Shown: positions 8,398-17,565, numbered from the stretch's first letter. The stretch is 64,000 nucleotides of DNA from an uncultured Lachnospiraceae bacterium (GCA_910578345.1 CAJTRA010000011.1:1-64000); one strand, 5' to 3'. Notes: generated by a model not told the origin, from the letters alone. A program made the numbers and translations.

Positions 8398-9744
8398 ATG
8401 GAACCTCTTTTTTCCGGCAAGGCATTACGAAAACTGATCATCCCTCTGATCTTCGAACAGGCGCTGGCGATCACAGTAGGTATGGCAGATACCATGATGA
8501 TCTCCTCCGTGGGCGAGGCTGCTGTCTCCGGCGTCTCACTGGTAGACATGATCAATATCCTGATGTTCAACATCATGGCAGCGCTGGCGACAGGCGGCGC
8601 CGTGGTGACTTCCCAGTGCCTGGGCGCAAAACGACTTGCGGATGCCCGCGCTTCCGCCAGGCAGCTCCTATATACCGTAATCTTTGCCGGGGTATGGATC
8701 GGCTTGCTTGTGATCTTTGCAAGAAGACCGATGCTGCGGTTATTTTTCGGCAGAATCGAAGCTGACGTCATGGAACATGCACTCATCTATCTGACCATAT
8801 CGGCGCTCTCTTTCCCATTCCTTGCCGTGTATAACGCCTGCGCGGCGCTGTTCCGCTCCATGGGAAATTCACAGATCACGCTGAAAGTTTCCGTTCTGAT
8901 CAATCTGATCAATGTAGCCGGGAATGCCGTCTGCATCTTCGGCCTGCATATGGGCGCCGCCGGCGTAGCGATCCCCTCCCTGATCTCCAGAGCGGTCGGC
9001 AGCATCATTCTCTATCTGCTCCTACGCAATCCTGCCCTGGAGATTTGTTTCTTACGGGAACCTTTTCACCTGGATCTTCACATGGTAAAGAAGATCCTCT
9101 ACATCGGCATTCCCAGCGGGATTGAGAATGGTATCTTTCAGCTGGGACGCGTGCTTGTCGTAAGCATCATCTCCGGTTTCGGAACCGTACAGATCGCCGC
9201 CAACGGTGTGGCCAACAATTTAGACAGCGTAGGCGTTCTCATCGGACAGGCCATCAATCTGACTATGATTACCGTGATCGGCCAATGTGTAGGCGCCGGG
9301 GATGAACGCCAGGTCCGTCTCTATACCAGAAAGCTGCTGATCATCACCTATATTCCCACGATCGTCTTAAATGCCGTTCTTTTCCTAAGCCTGGATCAGA
9401 TCCTCGGCCTTTATGGCCTGAGTAGAGAGACAACGCAGTTAGCCCGTACCCTGGTGTTTATCCACAATGGATCGGCCTGCTTATTATGGCCCTTGTCCTT
9501 CACGCTCCCGAACATGCTCCGGGCATGTAACGACGTGCGTTATACCATGGTGGTTTCCATCGCTTCTATGTTTATCTTCCGGATTGGTTTCAGCTATCTG
9601 ATCGGGGTACAGATGGGATACGGCGCGGTCGGTGTTTGGATTGCCATGGTCCTGGACTGGATCTGCAGAATCCTCTGTTTCGTGTCCCGATATGTGCGGG
9701 GCCGATGGAGAGCGCTGGCCGGACTTTCCATCAGCGGTACGTGA
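8398..9744 (+). CDS. MATE-family multidrug efflux transporter
   Basis: A 448-residue polytopic membrane protein with about 12 helices arranged as two similar halves, matching the usual MATE length. The first half contains the MATE-typical FEQALAITVGMADTMMIS and the alanine/glycine-rich ATGGAVVTSQCLGAK; the second half repeats the theme with GIPSGIENGIFQLGR and VIGQCVGAGD. The family exports cationic drugs or metabolites against Na+ or H+. The gene diverges from the PLP-enzyme operon, and an AAGGAT site precedes the ATG. Its last 14 bases overlap, tail to tail, the end of the PF06541-like gene on the other strand. Substrate unknown. Confidence 0.9.
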   Translation: MEPLFSGKALRKLIIPLIFEQALAITVGMADTMMISSVGEAAVSGVSLVDMINILMFNIMAALATGGAVVTSQCLGAKRLADARASARQLLYTVIFAGVWIGLLVIFARRPMLRLFFGRIEADVMEHALIYLTISALSFPFLAVYNACAALFRSMGNSQITLKVSVLINLINVAGNAVCIFGLHMGAAGVAIPSLISRAVGSIILYLLLRNPALEICFLREPFHLDLHMVKKILYIGIPSGIENGIFQLGRVLVVSIISGFGTVQIAANGVANNLDSVGVLIGQAINLTMITVIGQCVGAGDERQVRLYTRKLLIITYIPTIVLNAVLFLSLDQILGLYGLSRETTQLARTLVFIHNGSACLLWPLSFTLPNMLRACNDVRYTMVVSIASMFIFRIGFSYLIGVQMGYGAVGVWIAMVLDWICRILCFVSRYVRGRWRALAGLSISGT

Positions 9745-10276
9745 TCCCTGCCCCTATATGCGGATATATGGCGCTGTAAGCAGCATCCGCTGTGAAAAGG
9801 ACCACCGCCAGTATGCCGGCTCCCACCTGGATCTTCCATGGGATCCGGCGGTAGAAAGAAGAAAACAGCGGACTGACCAGCCATACCAACAACATTCCAC
9901 CGACTCCGAAGAGAAGTGCGCTGTACAGACAGATCCTGCCCTGCAGATTACAGGGCAGGGCACTGTAGTCCCACCATTTGACTTTCCAGGTCAATTCTAA
10001 GTACCATCCTGCCAGATACTCCAGCGCCGTACACACAATCATCGAAAATCCGAATATCAGCAGCGGCCTGTCCCGCCATCTGCGAAGCAGAAGTTCCAGC
10101 ATGACGCCGCCCACTCCATAGATTGGAAGCCATGGTCCCGTGAGAAACCCACGGTTGACATACATGTCGTCCTTAAAAAGATACAGAAATCCTTCCCACA
10201 GCCATCCAAAACAGGACAACAGGAAAAACAGCCACACATAAAAAAAGAAATCTGTTCTGCGCTTACACTGCTCCAT
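9731..10276 (-). CDS. Putative ABC-transporter permease-like membrane protein (PF06541 type)
   Basis: A 181-residue protein with five or six hydrophobic segments. The early motif FGWLWEGFLYLF, then NRGFLTGPWLPIYGVGG, ALEYLAGWYLE and WWDYSALPCNLQGRICL match the PF06541 family (putative type IV ABC-transporter membrane proteins), widespread in Clostridia and of unproven function. No ATPase gene is adjacent. The 3' end overlaps that of the MATE gene by 14 bases on the opposite strand. Confidence 0.8.
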   Translation of the reverse strand: MEQCKRRTDFFFYVWLFFLLSCFGWLWEGFLYLFKDDMYVNRGFLTGPWLPIYGVGGVMLELLLRRWRDRPLLIFGFSMIVCTALEYLAGWYLELTWKVKWWDYSALPCNLQGRICLYSALLFGVGGMLLVWLVSPLFSSFYRRIPWKIQVGAGILAVVLFTADAAYSAIYPHIGAGITYR

Positions 10277-10440
10277 TGATCCACCTCTTTTTCTGCCAAA
10301 TATACTGGTCTGTCTGATCCTGGGGATAGTATTGCCAGATTCTGCCAGACAGATACCTCCCTATCTGGTATGGTCATAAAATTCTAAATTGGCACTTTTC
10401 ATCATACCATTTTTGCCTATAATTCATAGTAAACACCCGT

Positions 10441-10479
10441 TATGCCACGGCCTGCCGGTTGGCAGGCTGCATGGCATCA
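10441..10479 (+). promoter_or_regulatory. Stem-loop in the leader of the ECF S-component gene
   Basis: Outer arms ATGCCA/TGGCAT enclose a perfect 7-bp inner stem, GCCTGCC/GGCAGGC, with a GGTT loop. It ends about 32 bp before the ECF gene's start and has no U-tract, so it is not a simple terminator. S-component genes are often controlled by riboswitches, but I could not match this element to a known class. Confidence 0.4.
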
Positions 10480-10511
10480 TAACACAGCATCAGAAGAAAA
10501 GAGGTAGCATC

Positions 10512-11120
10512 ATGAAAAATGAAAAGTTATTGAAACTTGTTATGACCGGCGTCTTCGCCGCACTCTCTTATGTCGTATTTACTTTCCTGCAGATCAAGAT
10601 CACATTGCCTGGCGGAGACGCCACATCCATTCACTTAGGCAATGCCGTCTGTGTGCTGGGCGCACTCCTTCTGGGCGGCCTCTACGGCGGTATTGGCGGC
10701 GCCATCGGCATGACCATCGGCGATCTGTTGGATCCCTACTACATTATCTATGCGCCGAAAACATTTATCTTAAAACTCTGCATCGGCCTGATCACCGGTC
10801 TGATTGCGCATCAGTTTGGCCATATCAGTACACAGAAAGACACATCCAAAGTACTGAAATGGACCATCGCTGCCGCAGTCGGCGGACTGCTGTTCAATGT
10901 CGTCTTCGATCCGCTGGTCGGTTATTTCTACAAACGCATGATCTTAGGCAAGCCCGCCGCAGATGTGACCCTGGCATGGAACATCGCCTCCACTTCCATC
11001 AATGCGGTGACTTCTACGATCGTATCCGTCGCCGTCTATATGGCGCTTCGTCCGGCCCTGAAACGGTCCGATCTGTTTTTCACGATCGGTGCACACAGGA
11101 AGAAAATGATCCAACCGTAA
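10512..11120 (+). CDS. ECF transporter S component (substrate-binding membrane subunit)
   Basis: A 202-residue membrane protein with about five or six helices. The start at 10512 is chosen because AAGAGG lies just upstream and the product then opens MKNEKLLKLVMTGVFAALSY, the usual S-component N-terminus carrying the AxxxA motif for docking to the EcfT subunit. Other typical parts are HLGNAVCVLGALLLGG, GGAIGMTIGDLLDP and NVVFDPLVGYFYK. S components bind a vitamin or metal and use shared EcfA/EcfT energy-coupling subunits, which are not encoded here. It resembles the riboflavin-type/DUF1393 group (PF07155), but the ligand cannot be told from sequence. A terminator follows. Confidence 0.85.
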   Translation: MKNEKLLKLVMTGVFAALSYVVFTFLQIKITLPGGDATSIHLGNAVCVLGALLLGGLYGGIGGAIGMTIGDLLDPYYIIYAPKTFILKLCIGLITGLIAHQFGHISTQKDTSKVLKWTIAAAVGGLLFNVVFDPLVGYFYKRMILGKPAADVTLAWNIASTSINAVTSTIVSVAVYMALRPALKRSDLFFTIGAHRKKMIQP

Positions 11121-11149
11121 AATGCTTCTTTTTATATTGATAAACTGAT

Positions 11150-11196
11150 AAACGGGAAACGTCCGCCATAACCACTCGGCGGACAGTTTCCCGTTT
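11150..11196. terminator. Intrinsic terminator after the ECF gene
   Basis: Arms AAACGGGAAAC + GTCCGCC (11150-11167) pair with GGCGGAC + GTTTCCCGTTT (11178-11196) around a 10-base loop, with one bulged base. It lies 30 bp after the ECF stop and before the convergent PspC gene, so it may serve both. Confidence 0.7.
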
Positions 11197-11269
11197 GTTG
11201 TCTCTAAGCCAGCTCACCTCTCTTACTTATAAGCGGCATCTCCATGTTATCTCCACGTAACTCCCATCC

Positions 11270-11479
11270 TTACATCGTAATATCATGCTCTTCCGGAATG
11301 ATCAGCGCCGCCACGATATAGATGATCAGCCCTGTTCCACAGCTTCCCAGAGAACACAATAACCAGATCAGACGTACCAGCGTAGGATCTACATTCAAGT
11401 ATTCTCCGATTCCTCCACACACGCCGCATATGGTCCGATTTTGTTTTGAACGCACCAGCTTCTTATAACCATCACCCAT
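11270..11479 (-). CDS. PspC-domain small membrane protein
   Basis: Sixty-nine residues: a basic start, then the PspC signature GVCGGIGEYLNVDPTLVRLIW, one membrane helix and IIPEE near the end. PspC proteins work in the cell-envelope stress response; small stand-alone versions are common in Firmicutes next to DUF4097 and DUF1700 genes. It is the last gene of the PadR operon, 47 bp after the DUF4097 gene, with a GGAAGG site before its ATG. Confidence 0.88.
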   Translation of the reverse strand: MGDGYKKLVRSKQNRTICGVCGGIGEYLNVDPTLVRLIWLLCSLGSCGTGLIIYIVAALIIPEEHDITM

Positions 11480-11526
11480 GATCTGCCTTCCTTTCCGGGC
11501 CTTTTGTCTCCTCCGGCCCTGTCATT

Positions 11527-12618
11527 TTATTTTGTAAAATCCATTTTAACCGTTCCCATCGCGCAGGTAATGTCCAGCGTGGGGCCGGCGCCATGATGAA
11601 TTTCATGGTCGTCCATCCAGGCGTTGCAGCGTTTGTTCCCGATCCATACCTCTCCAGCCCCGCAGTCAATCTCATAATCATAGTCCTCTTGTGCACCATC
11701 CAGTACAAAGTTCAGATTGCCCATACTGCAGTCTGCACTCACCTCTCCTGCAAAGCTTCCCTGTATAGTCGCATTTCCCATGCTCACACTGATCTCTGTA
11801 CTCCGGCTTACCTGCGCGCCATCAACCGTCAGCTCCCCAGCCGCAATATCCAGATCCGCCTCGCTCGTGATCAAAGCCCCTGTCGTGAGTTTCCCGGCTC
11901 CCATGGAAATCTCAATCGATTCCGATGCCTCTAATCCTTCAAAACTGCATTTTCCTGCGCCCGCATCGATTTCAATCTCCCTTGCTTTCAGATAGCCGGC
12001 CTCCAGTTTCCCTGCACCGAAATCAATACTGATCTCATCCAGTATGATATCCCTGGGCAGATACAGATATACTTTCGTATCTTGGCTTCGCCCCCAGATC
12101 GTTTCATATTCATCATATGCCATATCTTTATGGACAAGCAGCAACGTATTTCCTTCTTTGATCCTGTACCGGTAATGATCCTCACATTCCCCCTGGATTG
12201 CAATGCTCACATCCTGCCCATCCGTCTCTTCAATATACATCTTGCAGGCGCCCACTTCAAGATCCAGCTTTCTTATCGTATCGGCTGTAAGACCCGTAGT
12301 CTGCCCCTTCGTGCTGCCAGCCAGTTCCTCCTTGCTGCTTCCAGTTTCTTCTGCGTCCGTTGATAAGCCAGTCGTCTCCAGATCCTTCCATTCTTCCGTA
12401 TCCAACTCCCAGTCATCATCTCTGTCGTCATCCCAGAAGCCAAAAGACCAAATGCTGTTGGTTCTGGCAAAGCGAAACGGAATCCCCGTCACAGCTCTGA
12501 CATTGATATGTTCCAACTGCCTCAGACCGCCAAACAGCGCTCCTACACCGAACAACAGGCACCCTATGATAAAAGTGATCAGCGCCGTGATCATACAGAT
12601 CTTTGTGAATTTCTTCAT
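11527..12618 (-). CDS. DUF4097-family beta-strand repeat protein, membrane anchored
   Basis: A 363-residue protein: one N-terminal membrane helix (about residues 8-30), an acidic Ser/Thr/Glu-rich spacer, then from about 120 a right-handed beta-helix-like series of repeats with recurring DxGAGK, SMGAGKL, DIAAGEL, SMGNATI and GAGEVWIG turns, as in DUF4097. The family lies outside the cytoplasmic membrane and is linked to envelope stress; its molecular role is unknown. The start overlaps the stop of the DUF1700 gene by 4 bases (ATGA). PspC follows after 47 bp. Confidence 0.85.
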   Translation of the reverse strand: MKKFTKICMITALITFIIGCLLFGVGALFGGLRQLEHINVRAVTGIPFRFARTNSIWSFGFWDDDRDDDWELDTEEWKDLETTGLSTDAEETGSSKEELAGSTKGQTTGLTADTIRKLDLEVGACKMYIEETDGQDVSIAIQGECEDHYRYRIKEGNTLLLVHKDMAYDEYETIWGRSQDTKVYLYLPRDIILDEISIDFGAGKLEAGYLKAREIEIDAGAGKCSFEGLEASESIEISMGAGKLTTGALITSEADLDIAAGELTVDGAQVSRSTEISVSMGNATIQGSFAGEVSADCSMGNLNFVLDGAQEDYDYEIDCGAGEVWIGNKRCNAWMDDHEIHHGAGPTLDITCAMGTVKMDFTK

Positions 12619-13484
12619 GCCCGTGCACCTCCTCTACGAAAAATCTTCTGACACAGGGAAACAACACCCCTGATGCATGCCGGTATCGCCGTTCCTGCCA
12701 TAGCGACCATGATCCAGATACATACCAGGCCGATTGCAAAGACCACAAGGCCGCTGCCGATCACACACAGCCCCGCAATCGGAGCGCCAAACAACAATCC
12801 AACGCCTGTCGCCAAAAGAAAGATCGCAGCTATGACCAGTACCACTCCTATGATCAGGAAGGATAGAAACAAGGCAAACAGCGTTGCAAGTATGCCGGCC
12901 ACAACACCAAAGAAGCCGCCTAACAGTCCGATCCAGACTGGTGAAGTGAGAATCGCCAGAATAATGATCAAAGCAGTCATACCGCCTGACATTGGCTTCT
13001 TCGCCGCTGCTGACGCTCCATAGGCTGTGTTATTTCCGGAAGCACCCGGATCACTCTGTCCATATGCTCCATTCTGCTGACCCGACTGTTCATATGGATT
13101 ATAATAATGCCGCGTATCCTGCCTGCCGCCGTATATGCCGTCCCCTTCCGGTCTTTTGTAATAAGCGCCTTCATAATAGCCGTCGCCGTTGCCCTGCTCC
13201 TGCTTTACATCTTCCGGCCTTATGATCTCATCCTTCGGCGTCTGCGTATATCCACTGAATCCTGCCTCTGTAAACTCACCGCTGCTGCCGCCGTCACTCA
13301 GTCCTGCTTTGATCGATCTGGCCAGCTCTTCCGGCGTCCCAAGGGAAGCGATCACACCGCTCTCATTCTCTTCTCCGGCATCGTCGAAATAATCGTTATA
13401 ATATTGAATCGCTTCCTCCCGCTCTGCCGGCGCTACCTCTCCAAGAAGCTCTGCCAGGCGCCTCATAAATTCCGCTCTATTCAT
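12615..13484 (-). CDS. DUF1700/HAAS-domain membrane protein
   Basis: Residues 1-60 form the HAAS/DUF1700 head (MNRAEFMRRLAELLGEVAP, EAIQYYNDYFDDAG, LGTPEELARSIKAG). A hydrophilic linker rich in Tyr, Gly, Gln and Asn follows (about 75-160), then three or four membrane helices. In many Firmicutes this protein is encoded with a PadR repressor and DUF4097, and is thought to be a membrane partner in an envelope-stress or daptomycin-type response. The start overlaps the PadR stop by 8 bases, and the next gene begins inside its stop codon. Confidence 0.87.
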   Translation of the reverse strand: MNRAEFMRRLAELLGEVAPAEREEAIQYYNDYFDDAGEENESGVIASLGTPEELARSIKAGLSDGGSSGEFTEAGFSGYTQTPKDEIIRPEDVKQEQGNGDGYYEGAYYKRPEGDGIYGGRQDTRHYYNPYEQSGQQNGAYGQSDPGASGNNTAYGASAAAKKPMSGGMTALIIILAILTSPVWIGLLGGFFGVVAGILATLFALFLSFLIIGVVLVIAAIFLLATGVGLLFGAPIAGLCVIGSGLVVFAIGLVCIWIMVAMAGTAIPACIRGVVSLCQKIFRRGGARA

Positions 13485-13803
13485 GCTTCAATCCTCCCTC
13501 AAAAATACTGTTCAATCTGGCAGAATACCGATACCATTCGCTGATATAGAGATTCAACTGTGCCCTTCCCTTCTCTGTTACCTTATAATACCGTCTGTTC
13601 CTGCCTGCACATTCCATATCGTACACTTCCAGACATTCATCTTTCTGCAGCCTTCTAAGCACCGGATATAATGTGGATTCTGATATTTCAATAACCTCCC
13701 GCACTTCCTGTGTAATCTTGTACCCATAAGTACCTTCCGCCTCACTGGACACCACAGCAAGCACGATCGCATCCAGCAATGCTGCGCCCGTGTTAAATAC
13801 CAT
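13477..13803 (-). CDS. PadR-family transcriptional regulator
   Basis: A 108-residue winged-helix protein from ATG 13803, chosen because AAAGGAG lies 8 bases upstream and PadR homology starts there; the open frame to 13929 adds a charged, unlike sequence. Core motifs are LLDAIVLAVVSSEAEGTYGYKI, the recognition helix ISESTLYPVLRRLQ, and the wing GRNRRYYKVTEKGR. PadR proteins are dimeric repressors that respond to phenolic acids, antibiotics or membrane stress. It heads the operon with DUF1700, DUF4097 and PspC and probably represses its own promoter, where repeated TATAATATT words lie. Confidence 0.9.
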   Translation of the reverse strand: MVFNTGAALLDAIVLAVVSSEAEGTYGYKITQEVREVIEISESTLYPVLRRLQKDECLEVYDMECAGRNRRYYKVTEKGRAQLNLYISEWYRYSARLNSIFEGGLKHE

Positions 13804-13930
13804 GCGATAGACTCCTTTCCTGCTTTTTACATATCTCATACCGATCATCCATTCCTGTTCTGATTCAATACTGTTACCGCCATATCCTTCCCCGGATCCT
13901 TCCTTTCTCTTTCGCAAATCATAATACAAT

Positions 13931-14016
13931 CTATAATATTGTTTAAAATTATAATATTATATACTGTATAATATTGTTTCTGATAATACTATACGATGTA
14001 TAATATTATTTGTCAA
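13931..14016 (-). promoter_or_regulatory. Promoter and repeated operator-like sites of the PadR operon
   Basis: On the minus strand a perfect -35 TTGACA (14011-14016), a 17-base spacer and -10 TATAGT (13988-13993) form a strong sigma-A promoter. In and downstream of it AATATTATA/TATAATATT recurs four times (about 13935, 13952, 13970 and 13999). PadR proteins bind AT-rich inverted repeats in their own promoters, so these are plausible operators. Confidence 0.65.
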
Positions 14017-14127
14017 CATACATTTCCTTATTTTTCTCTTAACATTTGAAACGCCCCGCAATCACCTGGCCCCCCCTGTCTATAAGAATAACGTGCCAGC
14101 CCTCCTGATTTCTTCAAAAATTCCCTA

Positions 14128-14162
14128 CAAAAATACGGCCCGCCTGCGCAGACCGTATTCTT
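14128..14162 (-). terminator. Intrinsic terminator after the DUF6465 gene
   Basis: On the minus strand GAATACGG pairs with CCGTATTT across a GC-rich loop and runs into a short T-tract. It lies about 70 bp after the DUF6465 stop. The rest of 14017-14231 shows no other gene. Confidence 0.65.
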
Positions 14163-14231
14163 CTCTTCCTATTCTAACCAGATCTCCCCTCTTATCCCAT
14201 GGCGTCTCTATCGTCCAACACAGGCAGCATG

Positions 14232-14534
14232 CTAAAACAGGTTGACCTTACCCACAACCCCATCATTGATCACATAATAAGCCGTGAAATCCTCCGGTTT
14301 CACATAGATCTGAAGACTCTCAATCGACCCCTCAGCATGTCCCTTCGCATAATAATGCGCCTTGACACGCTCCGTCACAGCGTCCATACTGGCCTCATAC
14401 TCCCGGTACTGGAAGATAATCTCCGGCAGAACTTCCTTCTTTGGCGCCTCTGCCACGGTTGTTTCCTGTTTCACTGCAGCCGCTTCCTTCTCGGTCTTTA
14501 CTTCCTTCCCTGTCGTCATTTTCTTCTGTTCCAT
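14232..14534 (-). CDS. DUF6465-family small protein
   Basis: One hundred residues from ATG 14534, which has a GGGGAGG site 6 bases upstream; the frame reaches 14585 but without such a site. The first 45 residues are low-complexity (Lys, Glu, Thr, Ala). The conserved part follows: IIFQYREYEASMDAVTERVK, HAEGSIESLQIYVKPED and AYYVINDGVVGKVNLF, matching DUF6465 as I remember it. The family is common in Lachnospiraceae and its function is unknown. The gene stands alone between its own promoter-like sequence and a terminator. Confidence 0.75.
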   Translation of the reverse strand: MEQKKMTTGKEVKTEKEAAAVKQETTVAEAPKKEVLPEIIFQYREYEASMDAVTERVKAHYYAKGHAEGSIESLQIYVKPEDFTAYYVINDGVVGKVNLF

Positions 14535-14669
14535 TGTATCCTCCCCTTTTATCCGCCTCTCGGCTTGTCGTAGAATGGTTATCACACAGAATTCCGGTCC
14601 CAGCCCTTGCCAAAATCCCGGCCGGCTATCCGTAAAACCTGTCTTCTGTTATGTCGTTTACTATACTCT

Positions 14670-14698
14670 ATTGTAACATTTTTTCCCAGATTGGACAA
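14670..14698 (-). promoter_or_regulatory. Probable promoter of the DUF6465 gene
   Basis: Minus-strand TTGTCC (14693-14698), 17 bases, TACAAT (14670-14675), with a second TATAGT a few bases further on. It lies about 135 bp before the start codon. Confidence 0.45.
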
Positions 14699-14821
14699 CC
14701 GGTTTCCTGCTCCTTTACACAACAAACGCATGCACACATCCCTTTAAACGCTCAATCTCATTTCAGGATCGCTATCATTTTGAGGATACTGAGATTCCAT
14801 TTCTTAATAGGGAAATCACCT

Positions 14822-16648
14822 CTAACACATCTGTTTTAATTTAGGAATTTCTTCCTGAAAATCATGGATGGCAATCTTGGGGATATGCACAGTCACACGT
14901 GTAAAGGCGAACTGTTCACTCTCGATTTCCAGCCCATATCCCGTCCCAAAAACTAATTGCAGTCTTCGGTTGATACTATAAAGCCCGAAAGAATCTTCGT
15001 TCTTTTTCCAAGGATCCTTCAATGCAGCTCTCAACTTTCTAAGTTCCTCAGATGCCATCCCTGCTCCATTGTCTTGAATGATAAATACCAGGCTGTTTTC
15101 AACCTCTCGAACTGCAAGCTCAATCTTACCCTCCTCCTGCTTTTCTTTGATGCCATGATAAATGGCATTCTCTAACAGCGGCTGCAATGTCAGCTTGGGA
15201 ATCGCATATTGTTCCATACCTTCGCATTCTATAACGCTATAATCCATATATTCCGCATAACGTAATCTTTGAATATATAAATACTGCTGCGACAACTCCA
15301 TCTCCTGCGCAACCGTAGCGATGTCATTGCCGGAATTTAAAGACAGACGATAGAACTTAGACATTGCCATAATTGCCTTGCCCGCTTCCTCATACATCTG
15401 ACAATCCACCAAACTCTTGATCATCTCCAAAGTATTATACAGAAAATGCGGTTTCATCTGGGATTGAATAAGCTGAAACTGATAATTGCTTTTCTCTTCC
15501 TGCTCGACATAGATCTGCTGCATCAATTGACTCGTCTTCTTCACCATACAATCGAAAGCAAAATACAGGTTTTGAATCTCATCCCCGGAGATGTACGTTA
15601 CCATATCCCCTTTGCCCTCCTCAGTTTGATAATTCGTCATTTTCCTGGAAAGTTTCACAATCGGCTCCGTGATTCGATAGGCAATCAATCTGGCGATGTA
15701 CAAGGAAATCACGCTGACTATCATTCCTATCACCAAGACAATACGCAGCACCATAGTCTGATTTCTCAGCAAGGCATCCATAGAGGTAACATGGACAACA
15801 TTCCACTCGCTGTCTTCCATCTGCGTCATTGTATACAGCAGCGTTCCTTCCTCATCTTTGATTTCACAAATTCCCGTCTCCTGTAACTGCCAAAGATCCT
15901 GACTGGAAAAATTATCCGCTTCTTTCAAATTGCTCCCAATGGTCTCTTTCTTCGAAGAAGAGAGCACTTGCATATCCTCCGAGATCAGATAGAAATCCAC
16001 TTGCGCCTCAAATGGCATATTTTCTTCAAAAACATCTGAAAAAAAATCTTCCTTTAAAATAAATGCGACATAGCCCAGAGGCTTCAAAGTATTTAAGTCC
16101 ACCACCTGCTTAGAAAGAACAAAAAATCTAAGCTGCTCTCCATTGACCCGCTGCATCTCGTAAGGTCCATTTAACACAAGCTTTCGCTCCGCATTATTCC
16201 GCAAAAAAAAGTCATGTCCTAACACTTCTCCTACCGACGTTTGAAACGTATTTTCATCACTGAAAAATAAAAAGGTGCCCTCTAGCGTGACAAACACATA
16301 CTGGTAAATTTCTTGGTTTGTCCCGATAATGGTAGTGACTCTCTTTCGTAAAATCCGGTTCATGGAGTAAATATCCGACTCTGATTCCAATACTCGTGGG
16401 TAACTGGAAAAAGTATCTATAACAACCGTATCCAAGGCAACCGTTTTCTGATAATCCTTCACATGTTCAAGTCTTGTCTGCAAGCGATTTGTAACATAGA
16501 CCAATTCACGACGGTAACTCTTTAAGACAGATTCGCGAAATACATTCCGCACCAGACTCTGTGACAGGAAAACCGTCAACGCCAGAGCGCTTATAATAAG
16601 AAGAAAATAGCTGCAAAAGATTCTCATTCGGACAGTCATACACTTCAT
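14822..16648 (-). CDS. YesM-type sensor histidine kinase
   Basis: About 608 residues. A first membrane helix near the N-terminus (FLLIISALALTVFLS), an extracellular sensor of roughly 260 residues, a second helix (VLRIVLVIGMIVSVISLYIA), a HAMP linker, then the His_kinase domain with the phospho-accepting His in QMKPHFLYNTLEMIK and the ATP-binding motifs LQPLLENAIYHGIK, IQDNGAGM and FGLYSINRRLQ. YesM kinases sense extracellular sugars and phosphorylate YesN-type regulators; the partner is at 22134-23756. It is the last gene after the two sugar permeases. The ATG at 16648 is very close to the GAGGGGG site, so 16639 is an alternative start. Confidence 0.9.
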   Translation of the reverse strand: MKCMTVRMRIFCSYFLLIISALALTVFLSQSLVRNVFRESVLKSYRRELVYVTNRLQTRLEHVKDYQKTVALDTVVIDTFSSYPRVLESESDIYSMNRILRKRVTTIIGTNQEIYQYVFVTLEGTFLFFSDENTFQTSVGEVLGHDFFLRNNAERKLVLNGPYEMQRVNGEQLRFFVLSKQVVDLNTLKPLGYVAFILKEDFFSDVFEENMPFEAQVDFYLISEDMQVLSSSKKETIGSNLKEADNFSSQDLWQLQETGICEIKDEEGTLLYTMTQMEDSEWNVVHVTSMDALLRNQTMVLRIVLVIGMIVSVISLYIARLIAYRITEPIVKLSRKMTNYQTEEGKGDMVTYISGDEIQNLYFAFDCMVKKTSQLMQQIYVEQEEKSNYQFQLIQSQMKPHFLYNTLEMIKSLVDCQMYEEAGKAIMAMSKFYRLSLNSGNDIATVAQEMELSQQYLYIQRLRYAEYMDYSVIECEGMEQYAIPKLTLQPLLENAIYHGIKEKQEEGKIELAVREVENSLVFIIQDNGAGMASEELRKLRAALKDPWKKNEDSFGLYSINRRLQLVFGTGYGLEIESEQFAFTRVTVHIPKIAIHDFQEEIPKLKQMC

Positions 16649-16704
16649 GCCCCCTCTTTTTCTATTGTGTGCAGCGCTACCACAAAGCCTGTTGGGCACA
16701 TCCG

Positions 16705-17541
16705 CTACGCTTTCACCGCACCCGCAGTCATACCTGCAATTACCTGTTTATTCAAGAGTATATACAAAATCAGTGTAGGCAGTATCGATAATGTAATAGC
16801 CGCAAAAGTGCCGCCCCAATCTACCATGCCCATCTCTCCAACAAAGTCATTCAGACCTATCGGTAAAGTCTTCTTTTCCGCTGTAGACATAAATGTGTTG
16901 GCATAAGTGAACTCATTCCAAACACCAATAAAATTGTAAGTAAGAGTTGTCATTGTGACATTCTTCGCCATTGGAAAAATGATGCTTCTGAAAATATACC
17001 AGTTCGTCGCGCCATCGATCGCTGCCGCCTCCGTCAACGAATCCGGAATGCGCGACATAAAGCTCTTATACAAATAGATGCAAAGCGGAAGTCCAAAGCC
17101 CACCTGTGGAATGATCAATGCCCAATAACTATTCCGTAATCCTAATGTATTATACATACGAAACATCGGGATCAGGCAGGCGAACGAGGGAATCATCATG
17201 CCAAAAAGAAAAAAGGAAGTGACCTGCTCCGCATATCCGAAACGCATCTTACTGAGAGCATAACCGGCAGGAGATCCCAATGCCACCAGACTGACAAGCA
17301 CACAAACCGCTGTAATCATGCTGTTTAAGAAGTAACGTGGCAGACGCCCTGATAAAGCCTTAACATAATTTCCAAGATACATTTCTGACGGCAGCAAATA
17401 AGCAGGCCGCGCCAGATCTGACGTCGGTTTAAAGCTGGATATTGCCACCCAGAAAAAAGGATAAATCTGAATCAAAGCAATTGCAATTAATATAACATAA
17501 AAAATAACTTTCGTCTTTTTATTCATTCCTATTATTCCCAT
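16705..17541 (-). CDS. Carbohydrate ABC transporter permease (MalG/LplC type)
   Basis: A 278-residue inner-membrane permease with six helices. The coupling loop has the EAA motif LTEAAAIDGATNWYIFRSIIFPM (residues about 180-205), which docks to the shared MsmX-type ATPase; no ATPase gene is present here, as usual for this class. It pairs with the permease encoded 24 bp upstream and with the lipoprotein at 18528. The context (YesM/YesN, GH51) suggests uptake of arabinose-containing oligosaccharides. Confidence 0.92.
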   Translation of the reverse strand: MGIIGMNKKTKVIFYVILIAIALIQIYPFFWVAISSFKPTSDLARPAYLLPSEMYLGNYVKALSGRLPRYFLNSMITAVCVLVSLVALGSPAGYALSKMRFGYAEQVTSFFLFGMMIPSFACLIPMFRMYNTLGLRNSYWALIIPQVGFGLPLCIYLYKSFMSRIPDSLTEAAAIDGATNWYIFRSIIFPMAKNVTMTTLTYNFIGVWNEFTYANTFMSTAEKKTLPIGLNDFVGEMGMVDWGGTFAAITLSILPTLILYILLNKQVIAGMTAGAVKA

Positions 17542-17565
17542 TTCCTATCATCCTTTCTTCCAGTA

